Shown here: positions 1-10,333 of the stretch, piece by piece
How the letters are laid out: each line of letters opens with the position of its first letter
How positions within the stretch are numbered: position 1 is the stretch's first letter
Source of the DNA: Ignelater luminosus
Lineage: Eukaryota > Arthropoda > Insecta > Coleoptera > Elateridae
Assembly: GCA_011009095.1 (NCBI GenBank)
Contig: VTPC01000833.1
Location: forward strand, 67,090 to 131,089
Reading direction: 5' to 3'
DNA length: 64,000 bases
Notes under the pieces: model-generated
Seen by the model: the letters and a program-made list of their open reading frames with translations, nothing else
Told to the model about the DNA's origin: nothing
Database searches by the model: none
Position numbers and translations under genes: made by a program

Positions 1-678
1 AAAAACTACCGTTTCTAAATATAGCGTAGAAAATATTCTAATTAAATTTCAATTTGAATTTATAACAAAATTTTAACAAAATAATAATAACAATTTAGAA
101 ATTATTATTTTTTAATCTCTCCTATATAATTGTTAACATTAATTCTCTTTGTAATATACATTCTCCTTGCAGGTAATCGCATACTTTTACACGAGCGCAA
201 TGATCAAAGCACAAAGTCTTCGGTACTACGGACAGGGACGGATCTCCTATGAAACTAGCGAGTAACAAGACTTTCAATTTCAGATCCTAGTTATATCTGA
301 TATATTCAATTCTAGACGTCAAATATAGTGAACAAGTATTTGTAAATCTGTAAACAAAGCAGTTACTCTGCATACTCGGCAAAGTCAGCAATAACAGATG
401 TAATGCAGTGAACAGACTATTAGCATTTAAGTAGTATACCAAAGCGGGTTCTGGACCATTAACAGTAGACATGTTTTGGGTGTGGTGGCGCGTGCTGGGT
501 GTTTGAAGTGAGCGTTGACGTGTGTGCTACAGAGAGAGTAGAGTAAAATTTTCATATTTCACTATCTCCCTTCCTAGTGCGTCAGAAGCCGCTTTGGTCT
601 ACTACTCATTTACGAATGTTCACAAACAAATGTCAACAGAGCGTGCTAACTAGTTGGAAGGTACACCTCCAGATCTAA
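1..678. other. Non-coding flank left of mariner
   Basis: AT-rich sequence with no recognisable gene, RNA or repeat. A 61-codon minus-strand open frame at 287-472 has no recognisable motif and reads like a chance frame. Confidence 0.5.
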
Positions 679-680
679 TA

Positions 681-707
681 CGAGGGTTGCTATTAATATT
701 TCTGGCC
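681..707 (+). repeat. Mariner left terminal inverted repeat
   Basis: A 27-bp terminal repeat, the reverse complement of 1948-1974 except at one base. It is the expected transposase-binding and cleavage end of the element. Confidence 0.93.
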
Positions 708-855
708 TTGGCAACACTGACTGTTTCCAGGCGTCAGCTGACATTTCCGGTGTCAACTGTACATTGTTGAACATAACCTCAACCGCAACATTTTGTCATT
801 TGAGTGCGATTAGTGTTGTTTGCAGTTAATTGAAAAGTGCATTCCCTAGTAAAAA

Positions 856-1908
856 ATGGAATTGACCCGTGAACACTTTCGTGCAATTATTTTTCATAAC
901 TTTCGACGTGGATTATCACGACAAGAGTGCATCAATGAACTTAATACATTATATAGCGATGAAGCTCCACCCTACAGCACTGTAAAAAACTGGTATAATG
1001 AATTCAAACGTGGCCGATGTTCACTCCAGGACGAAATCCGTGAAGGCCGTCCAAAATCTGTCGTTGTGCCTGAAAACATCGATGCTGTGCGTGAACCGAT
1101 TAAACAAGATCGTCATGTGACATATCGTGAGATTGGGGCATCTTTGGGCATTAGTATGACTAGCATCAACAAGATATTACATGATCATTTGGCCGTAAAA
1201 AAAATTTGTTCCCGTTGGATCCCGCATAACCTGACCAATGCTCAAAAGAAGGCTCGCGTCGACTGGTGTATTGAAATGTTGAAAAAATTTGCGAAAGGTG
1301 CATCAAAGGCTGTTTATAACATCTGTACAGGTGACGAATCATGGATCTACGCATATGACCCCGAAACAAAACAGCAATCAACTGTGTGGGTCTTTCAAGA
1401 CGAGCCAAATCCACCAAAAGTTGTTCGCGGAAGAAGCACATCGAAGCAAATAGTTGCCTGTTTCTTTGGCATTACCGGTCATGTGGCAACAGTGGCGTTA
1501 GAGCAACGTAAGACGGTCAACTCTGAATGGTACACAACCATTTGTTTGCCAGAAGTCATTGGAGAAATTCGGAAAACTTCAAAGAAGAGGCGAATCATTC
1601 TTCATCATGACAATGCAAGCTCTCACACCGCTGCTCAAACAATTGAATATTTAACCAGCCAGAAGGTCGAGTTGATGGGCCATCCACCATACAGCCCTGA
1701 TTTGGCACCCAATGACTTCTTTTTATTCCCGTACATCAAAAACAAACTGCGTGGTCAACGATTTTCAACACCAGACGAAGCCGTTTTTTGTTTCAAAACG
1801 CATATTTTGGAGCTGCCTCAAACAGAGTGGAAAAAGTGCTTAGAAAATTGGTTCAAACGCATGGAAAAGTGTATCAATCTTAATGGAGAATATTTTGAAA
1901 AACAATAA
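856..1908 (+). CDS. Mariner transposase, intact, 350 aa
   Basis: Nuclear cut-and-paste transposase. The N-terminal about 120 residues form the paired-type helix-turn-helix region that binds the inverted repeats (for example VTYREIGASLGISMTSINKI, residues 88-107), followed by the WIPHNLT linker motif at 121-127. The catalytic domain carries the DD34D triad: Asp160 in TGDESW, Asp252 in HHDNASSH, and Asp287 in the YSPDLAPNDFFLF motif, with exactly 34 residues between the second and third Asp. Length (350) matches the family norm of about 345. The first ATG is taken because it yields the family's usual N-terminus. An AATAAA signal (1904-1909) overlaps the stop codon TAA at 1906-1908. There are no internal stops or frameshifts, so the protein could be functional; activity is inference. 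Confidence 0.96.
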   Translation: MELTREHFRAIIFHNFRRGLSRQECINELNTLYSDEAPPYSTVKNWYNEFKRGRCSLQDEIREGRPKSVVVPENIDAVREPIKQDRHVTYREIGASLGISMTSINKILHDHLAVKKICSRWIPHNLTNAQKKARVDWCIEMLKKFAKGASKAVYNICTGDESWIYAYDPETKQQSTVWVFQDEPNPPKVVRGRSTSKQIVACFFGITGHVATVALEQRKTVNSEWYTTICLPEVIGEIRKTSKKRRIILHHDNASSHTAAQTIEYLTSQKVELMGHPPYSPDLAPNDFFLFPYIKNKLRGQRFSTPDEAVFCFKTHILELPQTEWKKCLENWFKRMEKCINLNGEYFEKQ

Positions 1909-1947
1909 AACTAGTTTCGATCCTAAATACTTGTTTTTTCATTGTTA

Positions 1948-1974
1948 GGCCAGAAATATAAATAGCAACCCTCG
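1948..1974 (-). repeat. Mariner right terminal inverted repeat
   Basis: Inverted partner of 681-707 with one mismatch; it is followed by the TA target duplication at 1975-1976. Confidence 0.93.
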
Positions 1975-1976
1975 TA

Positions 1977-2439
1977 TAGTTGTAAAAATGTAATACAATA
2001 AGATTGCTTGCCTTTACTTTATTGCATCAGATTGCCAACGTACCATCAATGAATTGTATCTAAGTAACTGAAAGGCGTATATCCTTCAATCGGGGGAGGT
2101 ATCTTTCACGGTTCTCTTGCAGTCTCTTTTCTCGAACATCTAAGGTTGCTTCTATTCCTAAAGCTGCCTATCTTTCATTCCTAGTTTAAAAATGAGCATT
2201 GAAATATCTCAAAAGAAGTATTTTGTATTCTTCCTGAGAGGTCGAACTTTTAAGCTTTCCATGTGGTACCTTGCATTATTTGAGAGATCCCTGATATTTT
2301 TGAATCTTTATTAGAAAAACTATTAGGTGTTTAATATCCCAAACCGTCTTACATAGATCTCTAAAATAATTCTAAAGGAAGGTATACGATAATATCATTG
2401 CACTGGGCCAAACCTTTGCCTATGCAACATTAACAAATA
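1977..2439. other. Unassigned sequence between elements
   Basis: No gene or repeat recognised. It may contain further decayed non-LTR sequence upstream of the RNase H fragment, but I see no motif to support that. Confidence 0.4.
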
Positions 2440-3345
2440 TAATGGAATCCTAATTATCTAGAATCAAGAGTGAAATGTGTAAGCATACTGAACAAATGAC
2501 ATCCAATAGACTGATCTGGTTTAAAGCCGGATCAAAGACCTTGGAAGGCATGGGTTCAAGAACACATGGTATGGAACCGAAGGTGGAGCTGTGATTCTCC
2601 ATAGGTAAATATGCCAAAGTCCTCCAGGTAGATGTGTATGTAATACTAAAATGCATAGACGAAAACCTAAAAAGGAATTAAATATGGAAACCAACGGATT
2701 TACAAATACTCAGACAACCAAGCGGCATTCAAGGCTCTTCAGGAGGTAAGAGTAACGTCAAAACTTGTAATGGGATGACTTCGCGCGCTGTGTACCTTGA
2801 CAGATCAAAATACAGTTAAATTGGGATAGGAAAACTTAGAAGGGGTTGCACAAAGCTTGATCGATTGATCACTTGATAAGTTGATTAACTAATCAGAAGT
2901 AGTAAAATATCCAGACTTATCCAATGAGATCGGCTAATCAACTAATCAACTGGATCAATGATCAAATTATTTTTGTGCAACCAAGCGTTATTCTTTAAAC
3001 CAGAGCCAGCTCTAGGAACAGCCAAGCTTTTTCTTAGAAAAGCTATAAACACATGGATCAAAGAACAACAAAGCTAAGTCTGGGCTGATTATCTCAAAAA
3101 TAAGCACGGGAAGGTATTCGTAAATGGACCGTCCACGAAAAGAGTTGAAGAATTCAATGTAATGAGCAGAACTCAGCTAGAAACCGCAGTATTTCTATAA
3201 GACATTTTCACAATATGAAACTGTCTAATGGTGATCTGGATTGCAGACTATGTGGGGAAGACACACACAATAACGCCGCTCGATACACCCAAGCCAAATA
3301 TTAGAGGTCAGGACGCTCAACTCCGCAAACATTGGAAGCGAACAT
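2440..3345 (+). pseudogene. Non-LTR retrotransposon fragment: RNase H plus zinc finger
   Basis: The plus strand gives broken reading of an RNase H domain of the kind carried by R1/I-like non-LTR elements. The IWF(T/K)xGSKT start, where the catalytic Asp is expected, is near 2515-2545. A degraded TDSQAALKAL-like segment is near 2705-2740. A C-terminal CRLCGE zinc-binding segment is near 3240-3265. Several stops and frameshifts interrupt it. It is clearly related at the DNA level to 46200-46860, which helps define the frame. Endonuclease and RT are absent upstream, consistent with 5' truncation. A small inverted-repeat element is inserted at 2839-2987. It is not functional. Confidence 0.72.
2839..2987. 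mobile_element. Small inverted-repeat element (MITE), PIF/Harbinger-like
   Basis: A 149-bp element whose ends are imperfect inverted repeats of about 50 bp built around GGTTGCACAAA and its complement, with further inverted matches of TTGATC and GTTGATTA blocks. It is flanked by TTA on both sides (2836-2838 and 2988-2990). The related copy near 46570 lacks the insertion, which supports the boundaries. A TWA-type 3-bp duplication is typical of PIF/Harbinger MITEs; the superfamily assignment is inference. There is no coding capacity. Confidence 0.7.
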
Positions 3346-3359
3346 ACTTTGCTACTCTG

Positions 3360-4665
3360 TAAATTGAGAATAGAAAATAATGTAGGAAGTAAAACAAGAA
3401 CCAAAAGAAGGAGATAGAATTACAAAAAAAGATAAACATGGAAAGTATTAACAATGAAAGCACAAGGTCACTATATCAAGACCGACAAAAAACAAAATAA
3501 AACCAGAGAATAACGTCGAAATAGCTTGGGAGAAACTGAAAGGTACAGAAAAGAATCAATGAAGCGCCATCGTTTACAGAAGAAATTAAAAAACTGAGTA
3601 AAGAAGAGAAAATATCAAACAGAACCAAAGTACCAATCCTCAAGATAAAAGAAGAGTATTGGGAGATATTCATCAAAGATATAGAACATGATTTAACAGG
3701 TGCTCAATGTAAAGCGTGGATAATGATTAGAAACAAAAAGGCTGAAGTAAACAAGACAAGACCAATCAACATCATAAATGAAGAAGAATGGATTACACAC
3801 TTCAGGGGCATGTAGACGTGAGATATAATGCTGAAATAACAAAAACAAATGACAACAGACAGTGTCAGAGTTGAAAAACAGAAAAGTATTAGGAACAGAC
3901 GGTTTTGTCAATAAAATTCAAGATCAAATACTCAGATTTATTAAAATCGTGATAGAAACCGACGAAAACCCGAGAATTACAGCGGTATCACGCTACCAAG
4001 TGCAGTTTTAAAACTAACAACCAAATCAATACTCAGAAAATTGGAGAACTTAATTGAAAACAGATCAACAACCGATGCCATTTATGTAGAGAACTCCATC
4101 GAATACAACAAACCCACATACGTGTGCTTTGTAAACTTGTCGAAGTGTGAAACTAGATGTGCTATCTATAATGGAGGAGAAAAACCTCCACAAGGGATGA
4201 GAGAGCTTATCAGAGACACCAAGACACGAATAAAAACAGCAACAGCATTGACAAACGAGATAAAGATAACCTCTGGGATACGTCAAGGCGACTCACTTAT
4301 CCCAATGTTATGCAATATATGAATGGATAAAACAATAGAAGACATAAGACCAATGGAAGGATACAGAATGGGCGGTAAAAACATCAACATAGTATGTTAC
4401 GTCGATGATGCTGTCCTTATCGCGGATAGCAAAGACAACTTACAAAGGCTGTTATACATATTTGTGGCAAGTATAGCATGGAAGTATCAAAAGAAAAAAC
4501 AAAATGCAGCGAACTCCTAAGATAAAATAAGAGGCTACAGACTACAGGATCGAAAACGAAACGACACTATTAGAACTGAGTGTAATATTGAATACATTGT
4601 GAGATAGACAAGGGAAAGAAGACTCCAATGGCGCGACCATGTAGAACAAATGGACAACACAACAC
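3360..4665 (+). pseudogene. RTE-like non-LTR reverse transcriptase remnant
   Basis: Broken plus-strand frames encode parts of a reverse transcriptase. A pre-RT segment (KAWIMIRNKKAEVNKTRPIN) lies near 3715-3775. The GIRQGDSLIPML motif is near 4277-4312, followed by an in-frame stop where the family has a residue before MDKTIEDI. The catalytic YVDDAVLIAD is at about 4398-4430. The typical C-terminal segment (QWRDHVEQMD) is near 4620-4655. The region between palm and C-terminus is shortened. The family resembles the element at 56.4-57.8 kb, which retains the complementary endonuclease portion. Non-functional; exact clade is inference. Confidence 0.68.
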
Positions 4666-4931
4666 TCGCAATTGTTTTTATTCAAGGAGCTACGTTGGCC
4701 GATACATTGCTCTTTTGGTTTATAGCTTCTAGCTCCCTTTTGGTTAACATCTTTAGATACTATTTGAGCTTCTATGAGCTCGAGCAAATCATTTTACAGT
4801 TTTTCAGGCAACTTCATCTTGAACCACGCCCGTTTTCGACTTCGAGCTAGGGGACTATAACACCCACCGACCTTTTGTACGGGTATCAGGCCTCTTTTCT
4901 AGGTTTTACCCGTTCCAACTGCTTTAAATAC

Positions 4932-4949
4932 AAGAAGAAGAAGAAGAAA
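4932..4949 (+). repeat. AAG microsatellite
   Basis: Short tandem run of AAG, about six units. It lies between the RT remnant and an unassigned block. Confidence 0.7.
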
Positions 4950-5213
4950 AGTCTCCTATGGAAAAGTGTTGAAAAAATAAAGCCACTCACTTGATGAAAA
5001 GGCTTTTGCAATTCAGCTGTAAAATCTGCGACTACCGAAAGTTCTTTTTGCACATTAAGTAGCAACTGTTTGGCAACTGAACGTGCTGGAAAGATTACAT
5101 TATATCTTATAACTATACTGAATGAAAGAAATCAAAATTTAAAGGGAAACAATTTCAGAAAATAAAATGGCAGTAAAGGAACGCAAGTTGTTGACAGAAG
5201 CCATAGAAAGCAT

Positions 5214-6135
5214 GTAACGGTTGAATCAGACCGTTTCATCTAGTCAAGACCGCGGAGTGCTGCGTTTTGCCAGCCTCTTTTCTTAATTCATTTTTGTGTA
5301 CCGAGCCCCGGCGAATTTGTGGGTAAGTGGTTTTGGTTCTCTTAGGGTGTCTTTCTTCACCAATTTTGTTATCGTATAGCTCGTTCCGGTGGCTGGAGGT
5401 TTGCTGGCTTTTGGAGGCTTCTAGAGAGAGAATTTTAAGGTGTGTACACCTCGGACCTGGATCCGATGTTGGTTTTGCAGTCTAATTGGTCTAAGTGTTC
5501 TCGATTGAAGAATTAAAGTAAAGGTTGAAGTTATCTTGGAAGAAAACCACCGTAATTTGAATGTCGATTTGGATTATGTGCTCAATTGGGATTCAACAGT
5601 TGTCTAATTTATACTTTAAACTTGAAGTTCAGGGTTTTGTCTTGAATCCGGGGAAGCCCCTTCAGAACGACCTTGGCGTTTATAGTTTAATTTTGTTTCC
5701 GACTTAAGAAGTAATGTTTTGATAGCGGTTTTTTAGTTGTTTTAAGTTTTCTCAGCTTGTATCTTCGCCGACCTTTACACAGCTGTGAAAAGAGCATCGG
5801 ATAGTAACTGGTAAGATTATTGTTGTAATTTAATTGTTATCAAATTTACACTTCTTAAGATATTTTTTTTCCTATTTAATTAACGGTTAGTCATTTAAAT
5901 AGTTTTGTTTTGGCTTTAAAGTTTCATTTGTAAAAAATTTGTTAGGTTTCGAATTTTACACTTCTTATTATCTGGTATTGTTATGCATGTAATTGGTTGT
6001 TCTTTAGGGAACAGGGCGGTGGTATATTAAATACAAATTTATTCAGTAACATCAGAGTTTTATTGCGAGTATAACTTCTCCTGACCTGCCTCAAGGTCCA
6101 CCCACTAAGTTTGCCGCCTAGGACGCAACAATCCT
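5214..6135 (+). other. Possible LTR-like block
   Basis: The block begins TGTAACGG and contains an AATACAAATTTATTCAG-like end region. It finishes near GACGCAACA, giving a weak terminal inverted match (TGTAACG against CGCAACA). It is richer in G and T than its neighbours and has no coding frame. No target duplication or second copy was found, so a solo LTR is only a possibility. Confidence 0.18.
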
Positions 6136-6170
6136 AGTTTTATTAGAACTTTTATTTAAGTGTGACGCAA

Positions 6171-9100
6171 GGTTACGATACAGATGGTTTTGAAAGTGAC
6201 AAACCGACATATTTTCCTGTTTCTCGCCTTGTTTAATATTCTACTTACAATTAGACACCAATAATGATCCAACAGCTAAGATTTTGCTAATATTCATTCT
6301 ACTCTTATCTTATTATGAATCATAATCTCTCACTACTTTGTTAGCCGCTGCTACACCGGATATCCGTATTAAATGAATACAGAGAATCATTACGTTAATC
6401 TATTTCCTCATTTTTGTACTACAGCAAAATCGAAAGGTTCTATGTCCCAATTGCTGGAAAATTCTAAGCAAGACGTTACATGCTCACCACCACTGTTGAT
6501 TACATTTAGCTTCTGGTTAAATTGCGAAGAAATACGAGAAACCTAACAGAATAGCATCTATTCTTCCAGTTAATTAATTTTTATCACGCCTTTCATATTT
6601 AACATGTACAATGTGACAAAACAAAGTCATTATTTGCCGCAACTAGAATTAAACAATAGATTTGCTTTTAAACAAAATAAATGAGCGAAACAGGAAAATG
6701 TGATGGAAGAAAACAACAATGCGAAACACTAATTCCGATTTATCATAAAATCTAATTCGTTCAAGTGTAGCGTTATTCAATAATAAAATCTTTAATTTAA
6801 AATGTGCGTTTGAAAGACAGATTTAGTATAAAACAAGGTGTCATCTTCCAATAGAATTAATTAAAACAAATACAAAGAAAACAAAACAGGAATCAATTTA
6901 ACTTTGTGGACTACCCTAAATTATTTAATCTGTAACGAGTAAAGACCAAACTCGCCGCCCTTATGTTCAAAATTAAGCTCTTAATACCTTAAGATCCCTA
7001 GAAGCAGGCTCAATCCTAACTACTTCAAGTAGTAGGATCTTAAGTCGCAACCAAATACTACTTAAGAGTTAGGGAATCTCTGATGCAAGCGGAGAATATC
7101 CCAAATTGCAATATTATTCGCTTGAATTCTCCACGTCTTTTATACAAACTTATGAAAATAGTTTTTGGGTTACAAGTAACATAAAACAGTCTAGAAATAT
7201 GGGAATGGAACGGGTCGAGCAATATAAATCTAAATTTTCAATACTGAATGTACACACGAATTTAATTCAAATCTATGCGGCGAAAGCTTGAATGCTGAAA
7301 TATTGCTCTCCTCATATTTAGGGTAGGTATATATGGTATATATGGAAAGACAAGAAAGAGAAGTCACGTCTGAAGGATATGTCATCCGTAAGATTGCCTG
7401 CAGAGAGTGCATACGAAAGTGCATATCCCTGTATGAACTAATAAAAATAGAAATGAAAAATAGAACTTACCACTTGAAATAACCTGCTTGAGACTTGTTT
7501 TATTCCTGATGGATTGTTATGGTGGAAGCCGCTGAAACAAAGGATAATTTGAAATCAGCGCATCATCCTTCAGATACAAATTAATAGCTGGTTTTCAGCA
7601 CGAATTTTCCCCATAAACATGCACTTTAAAGGCTTAACGCAATTTATCTTTTCTTAATAAAGCCCGATTAAATAAAAGAGGTAGATGACTAATTGTAAAC
7701 AATTTATTATCTAATTTGTTAGTGAAACATAACTACTTTTAAACCGGCTCTAAATTAATTTTGATACAACCAACGTTCATGTTATAGCGCTCCCTTGTAA
7801 CATGTTTAATTAATTTAGGACTTTCTCCTCACAGTATTCACTATATCATAGCGAATTCGATATTAACTCCTCCAAGTTAAACTCGCAGTGACAGAATAGT
7901 TGAACCTAAATTTAATTGCTCCTTAAATTTACTGACGACGTGCTTCATTACAAAACCACCTACACGCCTACAAAACCAACCGGGACACGCTGTCTGTATA
8001 GGTGTATATACACATTCATTGTCGTCTATTCCCTCCCTATTTTTTACTTAAATGCCAAGGAAATAATTTCCTCCTTCTTGTCGGAACAGCATGCTTTCTA
8101 CTTTTATTTACCCGGCTTTTTGCTACAAAGAATTTTAAATTATATTTTAAAACACCCCGCTTGCGTTTTATAATTCTCTTTAAAATATGCAAGTGGGTTT
8201 ATAGGCAAGTAAAGATATTAATAATAAAAATATAATTCGAGAAGCAGGGATTAGAGCGCATTAGCAATTCTACATCTTCCTCCCCCTTCCCCTAGGTATA
8301 ATAGTAGTATGTACCTACTGTTAAATTATAAACAGTAAATCCTGCAGGTTTGATTCATAAATGACTTCGAGACCGCTGTTTTCCCCAGGTTTAAGTAATC
8401 GCGAAGGTCGTCAAGGCGTGCGTGAGTGAACAAGTATGCGTGCTATTCAATGTGCGTGAGCGTGTCTGAATCGACCTTCTCCTACACATGTATAATAGAT
8501 CGCCTTGCATTGCATGACCGAGTCTCTTTCTGGCCCAGCCAGACTCGAGTTTCATGGCCAATTTACCAACGGCTATAGCATTTGGTGACAGAAAATTTAT
8601 AGCCGATATTATATGTCAGCTTTTTTTACTTAAAATAGGTCTTTATATGCCGGTATATTGCGAAATTATTGAAATATAATGTTGTTCGATTAAGTTATTT
8701 GGAAAATTTGTCGAATAATGGCTTGAGGATATTACGGTCATTTATTTTAACTAAAATCGAATCGCATAAATCTTTTCCAGAAACTATTGTTTGCTGTGTA
8801 AAAAAGTTAATTGGAAGAAATACGTTTGCTATGCCCGCTAAAATAAACAATGGGTCAATTAATGGAAGTTGTGGCGGTGCACTGTCGTACGTACCTACTT
8901 ATTATTCATTCAGGAAGAAAACTTATTCCTCGCCATTATTCATTTAGTACATATTGCGCACGATGATATCCAAGTGGTTTAGAAGATAGAAATAGCTGAT
9001 ACTGATATAACTGTCAAATTAAAAAAAAAATTAAATAAATTGAGTTAAGAATTTAAGGAAGGGGAATTGCAATTAGTAATGCTGTATTGAGTTCAAACTA

Positions 9101-9690
9101 ATATCCTAATATCACTCCTCAAAGTAAAATAAAATAAAACAAAAAGTATTATAAGATCTCTAATTGATGGTAAACAAGCAAAATACAGAACCAATACAGA
9201 GAAGCTTTTTCTAGGTAATCCTGCTCATTAGTTGGAAACCTACGACCTTGGTACGGAGCTTCAAGAGAAACAAAAGTGTAGAGATTTCATTTTTACTTAG
9301 ATCTTGTAATTTTAATTTTAATTTTCAATTTATGTGAGACAAACAAGCAAAGTCTAATTGGTTGTTTCAATTTAATATGCACATAAAGTAATAATACTAA
9401 CAAACATTTACCGATCTAATAACGAAACCAAAAATAAAAATCTTGAGCTTAATTAATTCCATTTTCTTCCACGATCCCGCACACCGCATGAGAACAGCCT
9501 CATGACATTCAATGCCAGCCGACCGCGATCGGTGCTGGTAGTACCGGATCGCTTTTATGTGTCCGTCAACATGATTGGAATGTACACTGTAGATGGTTTT
9601 ACAGAATAACTTACAGATTGGACCTCTTGAACTTACTATAACAACAGGACAGCACCTCAGCTATTTTAAGGAGCTATTGGTGGACTATAC
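6171..9690. other. Unassigned AT-rich sequence
   Basis: About 3.5 kb with no recognisable gene. Open frames of 61-92 codons (for example 7916-8173 and 8669-8947) show no family motif and look like chance frames. One short hairpin lies at 6988-7044. Confidence 0.45.
6988..7044. repeat. Short inverted repeat (hairpin)
   Basis: The arms CTTAAGATCC (near 6988-6997) and GGATCTTAAG (near 7035-7044) are exact reverse complements, with an inner partial palindrome CTACTTCAAGTAG. It could be a relic of a small inverted-repeat element. Nothing else supports a function. Confidence 0.45.
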
Positions 9691-9697
9691 GAATCAT

Positions 9698-10187
9698 TTA
9701 CTTATGCTCATCTTTACTGACAACGCAGTTATTTCCACCATTCGCTAGAAGTCTGTACCACCTTTTAAGCTTCAGTTTTCTGTATAAGCAATGCTGAAAT
9801 CTTTGTTGAATGATCTGACTTCCTTTTAGAATTCTTGACATTTGTTCTTTAAAAGCATTTTTGCTATTGGATGTAGACAAAGAATTCACACAAGACAATT
9901 CGAAAGATTTATAAATACCCAAACCCAAGGGTTGTGAAAAGGTGCGTAGTGTATGATCTGCTAGGTCAATTATTTCAAGAGTTACGTACATGCTATCTAC
10001 AAGAATCTATTATCAAAGCTAATGTTCTTACAACAAAAAAATTCAACCATCCAAGAAACAAATCCAGATGATAACTTGATTTAAGTGTTATATAAACGAT
10101 CCTTCTCAAACCTACTTTGACATTTAGACTTCCCAGTGCAGCGTTTTCTGATTGAATTTTGCCACAACGAACTCCAAACAATTTCAC
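9698..10187 (-). other. Unassigned minus-strand open frames
   Basis: Two consecutive minus-strand frames (64 and 97 codons) lie immediately upstream of the CR1-group element. The downstream one is lysine/arginine-rich near its end (KLKLKRWYRLL). I recognise no domain. They could be a decayed gene fragment or chance. Confidence 0.15.
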
Positions 10188-10333
10188 ACCTCAATTCATT
10201 ATTGTGCTAACCTTTGCCGTAGTAAGACGTATTATTCATTTGCTCTGTGTTATGTGTTTGTTGTATCATACTGGGCTATTTCTTTGAAATCAATTAAATA
10301 AATTTATGAATTAATAAATATTTAGAAATAGTT

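Larger units (their letters stand above)
681..1974 (+). mobile_element. Mariner DNA transposon, apparently complete
   Basis: A 1294-bp element bounded by 27-bp terminal inverted repeats that differ at one position; the left end begins CGAGGGTTGCTATTAATATT. A TA dinucleotide lies directly outside each end (679-680 and 1975-1976), the target duplication expected for the Tc1/mariner superfamily. It contains one uninterrupted transposase frame. About 175 bases separate the left end from the start codon and about 66 the stop from the right end, which is normal for mariner. Matching termini and an intact frame suggest a young insertion. I did not assign a subfamily. Seen directly: inverted repeats, TA flanks and open frame; inferred: recent mobility. 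Confidence 0.95.

Noticed and set aside
1166-1441. 91-codon minus-strand frame
   Set aside because: Lies wholly antisense inside the intact mariner transposase and has no motif.
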